64,000 nt of DNA from Acanthopleura granulata (GCA_016165875.1 JABBOT010000004.1:32889866-32953865); one strand, 5' to 3'; counted from the first letter of the stretch, positions 13,301 to 23,826 are shown. The notes: generated from the letters alone by a model not told the origin. Translations and numbers: made by a program.

Positions 13301-14524
13301 CTTACAGTAATTCTAGACAAGTGACATCTAACAAATTGCATTTCACATCACTGTATCCTTTTTTCCTAATTCTGCTTAAGTCATGGTGCTAGTTTCTTGT
13401 TAAACACTAACATGAACAATTAGAATAAAACCCTAACCCATTTAAATTGACGAGAGGGCAGATTTTCACCGCTTACTCGTGACCATTTGTCAATTACAAC
13501 ACTGTCGTCGCTTCTCTGGTTTTACTCTCTATGCTGCAATCTTTTATATATTATTTCAATAAGCCACAATTCTGTTTATGGAATAAATGTCACAGGACAT
13601 AGATTTCTTTAGGCACTTTTTCGTTGGTGTTAACTGTGTAACGATTTGAGTCTTTCCTGATCAGCTACTTCTTAGATACAATGTCACTATTACGTGCAGC
13701 CATGGTTTCTCATAGATATATCAAGGGGTTTTTTTCCTTGTGTGAAAGGTTTGAAGATCATATTGAGGGTAATCCAGACAACTCCCATGAAGGCTATTGG
13801 CACCAAACCTGACTGCCGAGTATTGCCTGGGTATAAGGGAACGCCATTTACAGACGAATACTGGGATCAGTTCGTTAGGACTATGACATTTAACACTTAT
13901 CACCCTGCCGGCACGTGCAGAATGGGGCGCGTGCGTGATGTCACCACAGTTGTGGATCCACAGCTTCGGTGAGTAAACTGATCCTACGAATTACAACGGT
14001 TTATTTATTTATTTATTTGGCGTTTTACGCCTTTCTCAAGAATATTTCACATATTCGGCGGCGACCCGCATTAGGGTGGGTTGAAACCTAGCAAAGCCCG
14101 GGGGAAACTTGCGACCATCCGCGGACCAGTGCGGACCTTCACACTTACGACGGGAGAGGAAGCCAGCGTGAGCTGGGCTTGAACTCATTGACCGCATTGA
14201 TGAGAGGCACCTGGGCCATTACGCCCCACAACAGAGGCGACGGAGGCCCCAATTTACTGTAATGCACTCTTAATTGTTTGTCCAGGCAAATTTAATTTAT
14301 TTCAAGAATGCTTCAAGAAACAGTGTGGTAGACATACGAGAAATTCCAGTAATTATTATTATTCATTTTGTTTTGTCAGTGTAAAGGGAATCGATCGCTT
14401 GCGTGTTGTGGACGCTTCCATCATGCCGGAAATTACGTCAGCAAATCTTAACGCCCCCTGCATTATGATCGCTGAGAAGGCCGCTGATATGATAAAGGAG
14501 AACAACCAGAAGGCACGTTTATAA
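1289..14524 (+). CDS. FAD-dependent GMC oxidoreductase (choline/glucose dehydrogenase-like), 11 exons, intact
   Basis: GMC enzymes bind FAD and oxidise alcohols, sugars or choline. The substrate here cannot be read from sequence. Eleven exons (1289-1388, 4577-4785, 8085-8274, 8782-8910, 9113-9234, 9705-9872, 11297-11438, 11819-11979, 12970-13147, 13749-13968, 14380-14524) splice with GT-AG borders and consistent phases into 1764 nt, 587 aa, a normal family length. Visible motifs are the FAD dinucleotide fold GAGSCG (residues 35-40) with VLEAG; signature 1, [11 protein letters not shown] (108-118); signature 2, [15 protein letters not shown] (283-297); catalytic His518 in [10 protein letters not shown]; and Asn564 in TSANLNAP as the second active-site residue. 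The start is the first ATG after an in-frame TGA at 1244-1246. The 34-residue leader is charged, with no hydrophobic signal, so a cytosolic protein is likely. A degraded copy lies downstream. Confidence 0.93.
1389..4576 (+). other. Intron 1 of the GMC gene
   Basis: A 3.2-kb intron with a gtaaga donor and a ctctgtatag acceptor. It contains a SINE-like repeat at about 2780-3105. Open frames inside it (for example 1845-2189 and 4061-4297) show no domain or codon signal and I do not call them genes. Confidence 0.8.
2780..3105 (+). repeat. SINE-like repeat, type B (tRNA-like head, CGTTAAAC tail)
   Basis: A B-box-like word (AGGTTCAAGCCCTGG, about 2811) is followed by about 280 bp ending in CAACGTTAAACCCCAAGCACTCA-type sequence at 3080-3103. 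This layout, a tRNA-like promoter head with a GTTAAACCC...CACTCA tail, is one I recall as common in gastropod and bivalve genomes. The family name is not certain. Confidence 0.55.
4577..4785 (+). CDS. GMC gene exon 2 (FAD-binding fold)
   Basis: Codes residues 34-103. It holds GAGSCGG, ANRLSED and VLVLEAG, the Rossmann-type FAD-binding segment with the acidic residue that contacts the adenosine ribose, and ends at GFVKE before donor gtaact in phase 0. Confidence 0.93.
5231..5711. mobile_element. Foldback (long-inverted-repeat) MITE, copy A
   Basis: About 475 bp in intron 2. The left arm (about 5235-5415) and right arm (about 5535-5707) are imperfect reverse complements of each other over about 175 bp, with a spacer of about 120 bp. 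The termini are GGGAAAGACTTCG and CGAGGTCTTTCCC. TTAA lies at the right edge (5708-5711) and a degraded CTGA at the left. There is no coding capacity. A second copy at 54478-54982 aligns along the whole length. A TTAA target suggests a piggyBac-type transposase supplied in trans, which is inference. Confidence 0.75.
6340..6600. repeat. Diverged dispersed repeat, copy 1
   Basis: Shares an ordered series of blocks with 7560-7795: GCAACTTACACGCCCC at the left, CTAGRATTACT in the middle, GAAAACARTRCA then GGGAAC.CGCCC, and GTTCA at the right. Both copies sit in intron 2 of the GMC gene. The family is unknown. Confidence 0.5.
7085..7185. repeat. Short dispersed repeat, copy 1 (other copy 13455-13555)
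   Basis: Blocks such as TTCACCG, TGACCA, CGTCGC or TGTCGC, and CTCTGGTTTT.CTCTCT appear in the same order at 13455-13555. This indicates an old repeat shared by introns 2 and 9. I could not assign a family. Confidence 0.5.
7251..7505. repeat. Tandem duplication, two units of about 127 bp
   Basis: Units 7251-7378 and 7379-7505 share TGTTAATATYTACT, ATATTTGCTATTTAT and CTGTTGTAATGCTCAGAAAA in the same order. It is an intronic tandem duplication, moderately diverged. Confidence 0.75.
7560..7795. repeat. Diverged dispersed repeat, copy 2
   Basis: Partner of the repeat at 6340-6600, with the same block order starting at GCAACTTACACGCCCC. It lies about 300 bp before exon 3. The long minus-strand open frame through this region and exon 3 is antisense to a real exon and is not a gene. 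Confidence 0.5.
8085..8274 (+). CDS. GMC gene exon 3 (GMC signature 1)
   Basis: Codes residues 104-166 plus one base, with [20 protein letters not shown] (108-127) and the [15 protein letters not shown] segment. The acceptor is ttcctttcgaag and the donor gtgagt. From about 8104 to 8282 it differs from the downstream pseudo-exon at only two positions. Confidence 0.94.
8782..8910 (+). CDS. GMC gene exon 4
   Basis: Codes residues 167-209 plus one base, starting [13 protein letters not shown], the usual Y/F-H-G-x-D-G-P stretch of GMC proteins. The donor is placed at gtttgt (8911) because only this joins exon 5 in frame. The stronger-looking gtaagt at 8915 would shift the frame. Confidence 0.88.
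   Translation, partial: VFTVQTAQCWCPRQAFRRWGTSSLMLGRSWGTRRQIAMEKIP
9113..9234 (+). CDS. GMC gene exon 5
   Basis: Codes residues 210-250: [17 protein letters not shown], then [10 protein letters not shown] before a strong gtaagt donor. This matches the conserved G-x-R-x-S-x-A-x-x-Y-L region that contacts FAD in the family. Confidence 0.93.
9705..9872 (+). CDS. GMC gene exon 6 (GMC signature 2)
   Basis: Codes residues 251-306, with [20 protein letters not shown] and [11 protein letters not shown], the second PROSITE-type GMC signature. It starts and ends in phase 0, between a ttttgtaatttag acceptor and a gtgagc donor. Confidence 0.95.
11297..11438 (+). CDS. GMC gene exon 7
   Basis: Codes residues 307-353 plus one base. 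[18 protein letters not shown] is the conserved V-x-x-D-L-P-V-G-x-N-x-x-D-H block. The donor gtgcgg is weak but gives the only in-frame join to exon 8. Confidence 0.92.
11819..11979 (+). CDS. GMC gene exon 8
   Basis: Codes residues 354-407, [16 protein letters not shown] then [10 protein letters not shown], matching the family's substrate-domain P-D-x-Q block. The acceptor is ttaacag and the donor gtaccc, phase 0. Confidence 0.9.
12265..12341. repeat. Perfectly spaced inverted repeat in intron 8
   Basis: Arms AAATTGACCGGTTATGAA (12265-12282) and its near-exact complement (12324-12341) differ at one of 18 positions, with a 41-bp loop. It would form a stable hairpin in the transcript. It could be a short MITE remnant. 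Confidence 0.7.
12970..13147 (+). CDS. GMC gene exon 9
   Basis: Codes residues 408-466 plus one base: [17 protein letters not shown] and [20 protein letters not shown], the very conserved H-P-x-S-x-G and I-D-P-N block. The acceptor is a plain caag and the donor gtaggt. Confidence 0.94.
13455..13555. repeat. Short dispersed repeat, copy 2
   Basis: Partner of the intronic repeat at 7085-7185, with the same word order (TTTCACCG, GTGACCA, CTCTGGTTTT, CTCTCT). It lies in intron 9. Confidence 0.5.
13749..13968 (+). CDS. GMC gene exon 10 (catalytic histidine)
   Basis: Codes residues 467-539 plus two bases. It holds the active-site [10 protein letters not shown] with catalytic His518, followed by VVDPQL. 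Donor gtgagt, phase 2. Confidence 0.95.
14001..14250 (-). mobile_element. tRNA-headed SINE, type A, minus orientation
   Basis: Read on the minus strand it starts with a tRNA-like head (GGGGCCTCCGT, then B-box GAGTTCAAGCCC). A core with CGGATGGTCGC and CCCCCGGGCT follows, then GAAATATTCTTGAG, and it ends GGCGTAAAACGCCAAATAAATAAATAA. Full length, in intron 10. At least five related copies or fragments lie in this window. I recall this type as widespread in molluscs. Confidence 0.85.
14380..14524 (+). CDS. GMC gene exon 11 (terminal coding exon)
   Basis: Codes residues 540-587 and the TAA stop at 14522-14524. [19 protein letters not shown] carries the second catalytic position (Asn564), and [12 protein letters not shown] closes the FAD domain. 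This is the standard C-terminus of the family. Confidence 0.95.
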
Positions 14525-15132
14525 GAAGTTGTTAATTCGATCAGTTGTTAGCTTTCACCTGTAAAAAAATATGTCCATGTTGTTATTTCTCCATTGTCAT
14601 ATTTTTACGAATACACTTCCCTGAAAACCTCCCATTCCAAAATACTGCATTCCACATATTTCTCCTACAGTGTGGATACAATGTAGACATCTTGTGAACA
14701 TCTGTTAATATATATTTATCGGTTTGATGGATATACTCAAGATGCTTTTCATTTTATGAGTGGAATACCAGGATGAACCTGGTGAAAAGAACCGTTCTTC
14801 ACGAGGTACCTGAAAACCTGACGTAGTCTGTCAGAGCAGTAATCGAACATGTTACCTCCTCATTCGCTAAGGGATGGTTCCACTTTCCTCGTGCAGGGCT
14901 GCGAATTGAACCGTCACATGCTATGGACAATGCTTTTGCTTCGGTTACATGGATACTATTTTGTATGCATTATAAATATATCACAATCTCGGATGATAAT
15001 TAAGTAGAACAGGTAAATAATCTGAACAGAAAGTGTATCTACATGTATTTCTATTCATCTGGTACACTTGTCCTTATATGTGTATATATATATATATGCA
15101 TTATGGTGTACAGTGTATTCTATGTGGCCTAC

Positions 15133-15138
15133 AATAAA
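15133..15138 (+). terminator. Candidate polyadenylation signal of the GMC gene
   Basis: AATAAA 609 bp after the stop, followed by a TG/T-rich stretch (ATTATGTTTTTCGGTTTG). It is a reasonable 3' end, but other A-rich hexamers cannot be excluded without transcripts. Confidence 0.4.
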
Positions 15139-15139
15139 A

Positions 15140-17458
15140 TAACCAGATTATGTTTTTCGGTTTGCGGAAGTGTGTTATTCGATTTTTAATCACCTAATAA
15201 ACTTTATGCGGCTTCATCCTTCCATCTTTTCCATAAATACCTCTTTTTACCCAAGATCAAATCCAGAAGAAATGTCAACATGTTGTATGTTGTCAATGAG
15301 ATACTGAGATGGAAAAAAATGAAAAACGAGTTAGATTGAGTAGATGTCAGATGAATTAATAAATATCTGTTTTATCCGATCATTGATTCCCTTTCACAAA
15401 CTCCAATGAAGGTAACTTGAAAAGGATACTGATTCTGTTAAGAGCAGAATCTACTAAGTGCTGACTAATTGCTGCTTTGAATTCGTTGCAATACATCCTG
15501 TAGCCCCAGTTCAGTGTGGCGATTTTGTTAACGTAACACAGCAAAGCGGAAGCCAGTCTGAGGTGTCTTTGTAGCCTTTATTAGGAAAACACCTAAAAAA
15601 AAAAAAAAGGAAACATATATTACATTGGACGAAACATGCTATATTACCTCCTTGTTTTCCACATTTACAACCTGTCTGGTTTAGTTGTTAACTACCTGTC
15701 TACATGTTTGTGTGTGTAACATCTTCGCCAAAACGCACATATTATACATCACTGATCCGAGTCCATACATGTCAACGTAATTTCTCATACACATGGTTAT
15801 TGATAACCTACTGCATATAACACTACCAAACAAACCTTACCTTGTGTGGATAATCAGATGTAAGTTCAGGTAACAATTGCTTATGGTGCAAGTACAACCT
15901 TCGATACACATGTATATATTACGGATATTCCATGAATACGCCCAAACATACATTTCTCCATTATGTGACATCAAACACACTATATATCTATACCAAAGTA
16001 GCTGAATGGCTTTAGTAATTGCAGTGGTCACAGTGCTCATCTACAGCACTACGTAAACCCTACACTATGCACATTAATGTCACCTGAGAGGTAGATACTC
16101 AGTAGATACAAATAACAAAGCAATAATATTTACCCCCAAATCCGCCAAGGAATGGTCGAAACTGTCAACAGGTGTTCATATGGATGGATCGTACTTAACC
16201 TACCTGGCCTGTGAACAAGTAATACACAGTCTACTAAAAGCTGAATACAACAACAACTGCATGTACATGTAATATTTAACAAGATACAGACCATGAAGAA
16301 ATAATAAAGAGAATTATCAGGACATTTCCATTAGGTGTCTGCTACCTCAGCAATACATGAAGAAAATACGAAAACTAACAATAAAGGCTGACAAAAAGAT
16401 AAATGGACGAAGAGTTCTCGTCCATAATTAAACCAATACAATTTTGAATCTAATATCATTCACAGACTCCATAGGATGTCACCGAGTGCAAGTGTAATGC
16501 AGGCCTGTCTGTGCGCTGAAGCTGGCAACGAGCAACGAATTTGGAAACTATAAAATCACAGGAGGTACCTCTGTGAGCCAACAACATCTTTTGGGATTGA
16601 CAACATTTATTTGAATCAGAGATATCGACAACCAATGCCATCACAGTGTGACAGTCGAAACAGTTGTGAAGAGTGAAACAGTGGCAAGTGACCAGGGAAT
16701 GTTACTGGTCTGTTATTTCTTCTAGAGATAGTCTACAACAGGCAAATGAAAAAAGACAATTGAGTAACCATGGCAACCATCAGATATGTACCATATCAAT
16801 TGTGACACCTATATGTTACCTACATTGCATATTCACCCAATATAACATTACACATGATATCAGCAGTCTCCAGAGCAATTAAATGGGATTCGTACATTTC
16901 ACACCTAAACACTAACTGAAACATCAGAGGTATATCATCGTGTGACTGGTGAACAGTAATAATGCAATTAATCAACAGTCTGTAATGGTATGTTCCAGAC
17001 TGGATATGCCCATATAGGCTTGTACTCCCAGTAAAACTACTGGCCTGTGGCTTTTATGTAGGTTCCTTAATACTCATGACTACCATGATCTGATATGGAG
17101 TAACACTGATCATGATTTGATGTGTCATTACAAACAAGTTAACATCAACAAGAACTATCTAATTAAAATCTAAACATGTGCAAATAATACATGTGTATGA
17201 GTAATTATATGGACAACAAAATCAACATACATTACTACTAAAAGATCTCTATCACAAATGTAACATACATAAACTTTTAACAAGGTTGCCATACTTTTTA
17301 CCATACACACAGTTGTACCAGTACTAATTAAGTACTCCAGATGTAATACTATGAGTTTACCTGGCATGGATTATAGTACACCACCACACCACTATGGAAC
17401 ACAATCACCTGACTTGACTGGTATTATTCTTGTATTCAGTAATACAAGGCAACAATCA
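15140..17458. other. Intergenic stretch between the GMC gene and the retrotransposon
   Basis: I see no gene. There is a run of 15 A at about 15595-15608 and nothing else I can classify. Short open frames on either strand lack any domain. Confidence 0.6.
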
Positions 17459-17463
17459 GTTAT
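17459..17463. repeat. Target-site duplication, left (GTTAT)
   Basis: GTTAT directly before the left LTR is repeated exactly at 24387-24391 after the right LTR. Five bases is the usual duplication size for Pao/BEL integrases. Confidence 0.9.
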
Positions 17464-17712
17464 TGTGCTGCCTCACCGCGGAGTGCTTTAACAGATTAGA
17501 TAACCACGCAAAGTTCTGCAACAAGTCGCCTTTATTGCCGAACCATGCTGAGGTAAATAAACTGTGGTTGTTTGGCTGTTGTCAGCTTTGAGCGCCATTT
17601 AGATAACAGGAACGAGAAATACGCCTCGACGATTTTCTGATATGTAATGCCACCAAAACTAACTCTGGCACAGGAGAGTTCTACATGTTCACAGTATAAG
17701 ATAGGCGTGACA
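17464..17712 (-). repeat. 3' LTR of the Pao/BEL element
   Basis: 249 bp, begins TG and ends CA. It differs from the other LTR at three sites (two near 17480, one near 17647). Confidence 0.95.
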
Positions 17713-17824
17713 CTCCCCGCCTAATATCAGATTATGATATTATTCAAACACAAACATTTGTCATCCAATGGATCACTGATCTAGAGTAGCTGCCTGGAAG
17801 AAATATGGTCATAAATCAATATCA

Positions 17825-18865
17825 TCACTCGGAGAGAAGCGGCACAATCTCAGAAATGGGTCTAGGATACGTGGTAATGGATCCATTTCTCGTCACACGA
17901 ATATCCACTTTCCTAACTTTGCCGTCCGCGCTCTGGAAGACTTTGGTAACTATTCCAATAGGCCAGTCATTTCTGCGCGTGTCCTTATCTGTCATGAGCA
18001 CAATATCTCCAACTTTCACATTAGGGTGAGGAGTCTGCCATTTGCGCCGTGGTTGTAGTGCTTGAAGGTATTCCTCCCTCCAGGATTTCCAGAAGGTGTC
18101 TGCCAAGACCTGCACGTGTTTCCACTGGGCACGGTAAGTGTCTTTTATGTTCAAATGTTCTGCAAGCTCAACTTCCTGGTTCATCTTTTGTGTGAGGAGT
18201 ATCGCTGGAGACAAAATAGTGGGTTCGTTAGGGTCAGTCGAAACCGGCACTAGAGGTCGAGCATTCACGATTGCCGAGACTTCAGCCAAAAAGGTAGACA
18301 GTACTTCGTGTGTGAGGCTCTTGGTGTTAGCCTGTAATAACATGGAGTCTAGGATACGCCTCGTTACCCCGATCATCCGCTCCCACACCCCACCCATGTG
18401 TGAGGAGTGTGGAGGATTGACTGTCCACTTCGTGCCCTTGTCGTACAAAAAGCGCTTGACTTCCGGATTCTCGATTTTAGTCGAATCGATTTCAAGACTG
18501 TCCAGACTTCCAATAAAGTTTGTCCCTCTGTCCGATCGGAACTCTTTCACCTTTCCTCAGACGGCAATGAAACGTCGAAGGCTGTTGATAAAGGATGAGG
18601 AGGTCATATCCTCGATGACTTCTATGTGTATGGCACGTGAAACGAGACAGGTGAACAGGATCGCCCATCTTTTACTACTTGCTTGACCGCCTCTTGTACG
18701 TCTTGAGACAACAGGCCATGGTCAGAATGTATCAACTCCTACGAAGGTGAATGGTGGGCCTGCTGTAAGTCGATCTGAAGGTAGGTCGGCCATCTGCTGA
18801 CATGCCACCTTCCCCCTAAGTTTTCGACAGATGACGCACCGACGAAGGATTGTACCTATAAGCCG
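17825..18865 (-). pseudogene. pol: Pao/BEL integrase region, interrupted
   Basis: Reads from the CVICRKLRG end of the zinc-binding domain through the DDE core to the C-terminal SH3-like tail (VGDIVLMTDK). The first Asp is in VGVDTF, the second in FRSDRGTNF (about 18532), and the Glu in GGVWERMIG (about 18382), 49 residues after the second Asp. TGA stops interrupt it at 18722-18724 and 18557-18559. The frame differs from the upstream segment because of an A-run of seven (18866-18872, T on the + strand). Catalytic residues are kept. Confidence 0.88.
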
Positions 18866-19632
18866 TTTTTTTAATCCACAATCCACCTGACCTCACAGCG
18901 CCCTCTGTTAAGTGACGTCCCTGGTGCTGTACACTCTGGTGATAGTGCCTCACGAGTAACGTTGCAATGTGATGCCGAGGGGGGATGATGTACGGATTCT
19001 TTTCTCCTGTTGCCAATGTAGAGCGGTTAAGCCTGCCACCAACGCACAACACGCCTGTGTCATCAAGGAGGGGATTCAGTGGAAGTAGAGAACTGTTCGT
19101 GGGCAAGGGTTTGCCGTCCTTGAGTGCTTTGATTTCTGAAGCGTAGACCTCTTCCTGGACCTGTCTGATGATGAATTTCTCTGCACTGACATATAAATCA
19201 ACATCTACCAACTGTTTCGTATCCTTATGTCGAGAGATAGCAAGTTTCCTCAGGTTTACGATTGCGTTCACGAGTCTCTTCCACGAAGAAAATCGTTCGA
19301 ATCGATGAGGTCCCAACTTTATCTGAACGTTTGTGTCCAGTGTCACAACTTGGGGCCTTAGTTCTTTGCCATTGTCGGGATCTTCCAGAGGGTAAGATTC
19401 TACCCTGTCCTCTTCCTCCAGCTGGAAAGGGCCAGTTAACCAGGTACTTGTTTCAAGATCTGACGACGGGATAGACCGATTTGCTTGGTCTGCAGGGTTA
19501 CGTTGTGTAGAAACATACTTCCACTGACTTGGGTCAGATGACTTTCGGATGCGTGCAATCCGGTTGCTCACCTAAACGTAAAAGCGACGGGTTTGATTAC
19601 AGATATAGCCCAGAACAATACGGCTATCGATG
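18816..19632 (-). pseudogene. pol: Pao/BEL RNase H end and integrase zinc-binding region
   Basis: Starts inside RNase H at DSRIVLGYI. A TAG at 19572-19574 falls within the conserved F-Y-V-x-V-S-N-R stretch, followed by RIRKSSDPSQWKYV and RNPADQA. Further on, GGRLNRS and HHIATLLVRHYHQSVQHQG give the histidines of the integrase HHCC domain. The frame runs out at a homopolymer just before the two cysteines. The upstream part of RNase H, with its catalytic Glu, is missing. Confidence 0.85.
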
Positions 19633-21957
19633 GGCTATTGACAATGGCAGGTTGAGATAAGCCACTGCCGCAATCGCCTTTTCAGACGCATCTGAGAAAA
19701 TATGGAGTTCGACGTTACCCATGTGCTTCAAAGAGAGTCCAACATATGACCTTGGTATCTGGAAATCATTAAGAAGTGAGAGAGATAGTTTCCAGTTGTT
19801 CCATTCCCTCTGTAACTCTGGGCAGAGTGGTTCGTCCCATGTCATCTTCTGCGCCATGAGTTCTCTGAGGAGGATTCTTCCACGAATAAGGACTGGTGAT
19901 ACAAAACCTAAGGGGTCATAGAGGCTGTTTATCGTAGAAAAAATCCCTCTCTTGGTGTATGGTTTGTCCTGAGGGCTTACCTGGAATCTGAATGTGTCGG
20001 ACTTGAGATCCCAATAAAGCCCTAAGCTTCTCTGAAAGGGTAAGGTATCTGACCCAAGATCCAGATCTTTCAAGTCTTTGGCTCGGTCCTCTGTCGGAAA
20101 AGCCTCCATTACCTCTACGCTATTGGAAGCAATTTTATGAAGACGTACATTGCCAGCATGCATGAGAGCCTCTTGAGTCCGTTTCATCAGGTCGATGGCA
20201 TCATTGGGCGAAGAGAGTGACTTGAGCGCATCGTCCACGTAGAAGTCCTTATTAACGAATTCCTTGACGTCAGATCCATAAACGGGTTCTGCTTCTTCTG
20301 CAGCTCTACGAATACCGTATGTTGCCACTGCGGGTGAGGCACAGTTGCCGAATACGTGTACTCTCATTCTGTATTCGACGAGGTTTTTGTCGGGGTTGTT
20401 CTCTTCGTACCAGAAAAACCTTAAGAAGTTTCTGTGATCTGGCCTCACCAGAAAACAATGAAACATCTGTTGGATATCCCCTGTAATTGCAATAGGTTCC
20501 AGTCGAAAGCGAAGAAGTATGCCTAAAAGGCTGTTGGTAAGGTCTGGTCCACACAGCAAAACATTATTCAAAGACAATCCTTCGTACTGGGCAGAAGAAT
20601 CAAATACACCACGTATCTGGCCTGGTTTCTTAGGGTGATAAACCCCGAAAAACGGAAGATACCAACATTCTTCTTGGTCTTTCAACGGCGGCGCTAATTC
20701 TGCATGGTTTTGTTCAAGTATGCCTTGCATAAAATTGACGAAGTGTTCGCGCTTTAAGGGATCCTTACGCAGGCTGTTGTGGAGATTCTTTGCTCGTTTT
20801 ACAGCCTGTTGGCGGTTGTTTGGTAACCGAGGTCTAGGATCTTTTAAAGGAAGCGGAGCAGTCCAATTCCCTCCTTTCTCTCTGTAGACTCCTTTGTCCA
20901 TTATTTCTATGAAAATAATGTCTTCCATAGACATTCCTATTTTGTTATCGTTTTTTGTGATTTCAAAGAGCGATGAGTCGATGTAATCATCTTCAGAAAG
21001 AATCATCGGGCCCCCTGAAAGTCTGTAGTCCGTAGGCGTTTGCTTCAAGTCAAATCTGTTTGGACATGGGCGGAAGACTGAGCGACGTCCATTTTCCAGG
21101 AGGTGGGTTTTATTTACATTCACCATATTCGGTGCGTGTACCTTCCCTAAACATGCCTCCCCTATTATTACCCATCCCAAGGGTAATTTTTGGGCATACG
21201 GGGTTCCTCTTGGTCCGATGCGTTGGTCAAGAACATGGTGAGCTTCGACAACATCTCTCCCGATAAGGAGGAGGATTTCTGCGTTGTCATTTATGGCCGG
21301 GATATGTCGAGCAATACTGTACAGATGTGGGTGGTGGAGCGCAACTTCCGGTGTGGGGATTTCTTGTCTCATGTTCGGAATCTTATTGCACTCGATCAGT
21401 GTCGGAATCTGAACAACGGTGCTCCCATCCAGGGCTTCTACCATAAAGTTCGTGGCCTTCCTGCCGGTCATTTGAAGTCCATAACATGAAGATAATGTGT
21501 ATGGGATAATGCTCGTAGTTGACGTAAAACGGTTGAAGAAATCAGAGTGGGCTAACGACGCATTGCTTTGATCGTCGAGAATAGCGTAGATGATTTGTGC
21601 AATCTGTGGGTTTCCCTGTGGATATACTTTGATTTGTATGGTTTTCCCACATGATTTTCCTTTAAAGTCTCCTCCACAAATCTCCGTGCATTGAGAGGTA
21701 ACATTTGGTAAGGAGGGTGAGGGTGAATTTGCGCCTGCTAGACAGACTTTCTCCCCGCCATTAGCTCTGGAAGAAGGAACTGTTGCGGTTTTCCCAGAAG
21801 ACTCTGTATTTCTGTGTAATGCAGAAGGGTGTTTTGAGCTTCCACACTCGGAACATTCGATGACGGCCTTGCATTCACGAAACATGTGTTCGGTTGTTGC
21901 ACAGCATCTAAAACAGATGCCAAAATACTTTATGAGTTTGTTGCGTTCTTCTATGGG
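19627..21957 (-). pseudogene. pol: Pao/BEL zinc knuckle, protease and reverse transcriptase
   Basis: The longest intact stretch, about 775 codons. It opens with a cysteine-rich knuckle (CFRCC, then CSECGSSKHPSALH). The protease motif LDDQSN follows (about 21575), then a Pao-type reverse transcriptase: KKPGQIRGVFDSSA, then ITGDIQQMFH, and the catalytic FYVDD (20230-20244). RNase H begins with FSDASEKAIAAVAYL and stops at 19624-19626 where an internal deletion joins it to DSRIVLG out of frame. This segment is preceded in the same frame by gag across a TAG at 21958-21960. Confidence 0.93.
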
Positions 21958-23826
21958 CTACTGCTTGAACGTCCTACATTTGTTAAGTGGGTGCTTGGTC
22001 TTGTGGATGGGGCAATGAACACTCGGATTTAGGACCTTTCCGGGATCTTCCGATTTCAGGATTTCTGTTTTTCTCGTCAGAACACTTTTCTCATGTGGTT
22101 GAACTGATTGTCTGTTTTTAACGGAGGAGGGGGATGATTCTTCGTAACGAAAACTTGGGTCGTTCTTCGTTTTCGCGAGCTCCTTGATAAAGTCCACAAA
22201 ACAACTGAATGGTGGGAATGTAACTCCATTTTGTTTTTTGAAGTTCGAAGCATGCGTGGTCCACTTTTCCTGCATACCATACGGAAGCTTGCTCACGATT
22301 GGAATTATCCCAGTCGAGCTGTCGAAGTAAGAGAGCAATGCTTTGTACATAGGGTCTTCCTTGATGGATGAAATCTCTGAAAGGACATCGCACAGTTCGT
22401 ACAATTTCGGAGCATCCCTGTTCGTCAGCTTTGGAAAATGTGAAAGCTTTGACCTCAAGGCCGCTTCAACCATCTCTGGACAGCCGTAGCCTTCGTCTAA
22501 ACGTACCAGACCCTTTTTCGTCCCATTGCTGGATCTCTGGCATTGGCTGCTCGGAGACTATGGGCGTGTTTCGTGGATTCCGGTCCGAGCCATTTAATTA
22601 ACAGGTCTAGCTCTTCACGGGGGTTGACTTGTAATTCCTGCATAACGTTCTAAAAACTCAACTTCCACATCGCGTAAGATTCCTGGCTTATCATTAAACT
22701 GATAGAGTCTTGTCAGAAGTAGGTCCCGTCTGAGTAAGAACGTTGTAAAGTCATTAGCCATTGTGTTCTCGTTAGCCTGACTGTGTCGACTGTTAACTTG
22801 GGGTACGTAACTTGGGTCTCTCGGGTCGAGGTCAGAACGTGTGACGTTGTGAGAGTCGACATTCGTATTCTCCAGGTTTTTCCCAGCTCTAGGAGAGGTA
22901 TCGGTATAACAGTTTGAAACATCAGGTTGCGCAATCGGTGTTTGCGATATAACTGGATCACCAGACAGATTTTGTGCATTGCGAGTGTTCGTACCGACGA
23001 AGGAACATTCATGTGAATTTTCGATCGAGTGTTTCTCAACATAACGCAGTGTTCGCTGTACTGGGTTTTCAGATGGTAGCAAGAGGTTTATTGGCTCGTG
23101 ATGTGACGGTATGTTGACTTCACTTTCTTGTACTGCTCTGAGTTCCGCTTCCGCTGCCGCTACATCTTTTCGCTGTTGTAAAACTTCCAAATCAGCCTCC
23201 AAATTGGCCTTTTCGCGCGCTGACCGGGCTGCGGCTATTTGTTAGTTAATCTGTTCGTTAATCTGCGCGTGGCGTTTATGAAGGTCAGCTTCTTGTAAAC
23301 TAAAGATTGTCCTAGCCTTTGCTGCCTCGGCCCTGGCATGCATCTTGGCAATTAAAGACACCGCTGAGCGTGAGCCTCTTGATCTGTTCGACAATGTCTC
23401 CAATACGCGGTCAATACGCTCGTTGACATCTGACATGGTTTTGTTTACTACTTCGGAGTTCGCGATATTTAGAGAAACACGAAATTCTATCTGGTCAGTG
23501 CTTTCTTGAGTGTCTATCGCGTGGAGTAGGGCGATATATTGAGCTGAGGTTGACCGATAAGAGTCATAAGATTGAGATAATGCTCTCTCAGCTTTACGTA
23601 GTGCTATTAACTCATTTGGACAGTTTTCACATTGATCTAAATGTTCTTCAACTGTTTCCCAAGCATTTGTTAGCTTAACTGACAACTCATGGCATGTAGA
23701 GTTATTCATGGTTTTGTCTGGCTGTATAATGGTGTTTGCTGATGTTTCCTGGGAAGGTGATGCAACACTGTTGTCTGTATTATCGGTATCCATACTGGGA
23801 TATGTTTTCTTGATTTTCCTGGACAC
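21958..23826 (-). pseudogene. gag: Pao/BEL gag region, interrupted
   Basis: Starts at the ATG at 23826. The first 194 codons are acidic and polar with heptad-like helices, then hit TAA at 23242-23244. The same frame continues to a frameshift near 22620. The conserved Pao gag block EELDLLIKWLGPES is then read in another frame until a one-base loss near 22505 restores the first frame for PEMVEAALRSKLSHFPKL. It ends at TAG 21958-21960 in front of the knuckle. Every break is single-base or one-codon in scale. Confidence 0.85.

Noticed and set aside
18138..18686. 182-codon plus-strand open frame
   Set aside because: Antisense to the Pao/BEL integrase, whose catalytic residues are read on the minus strand.
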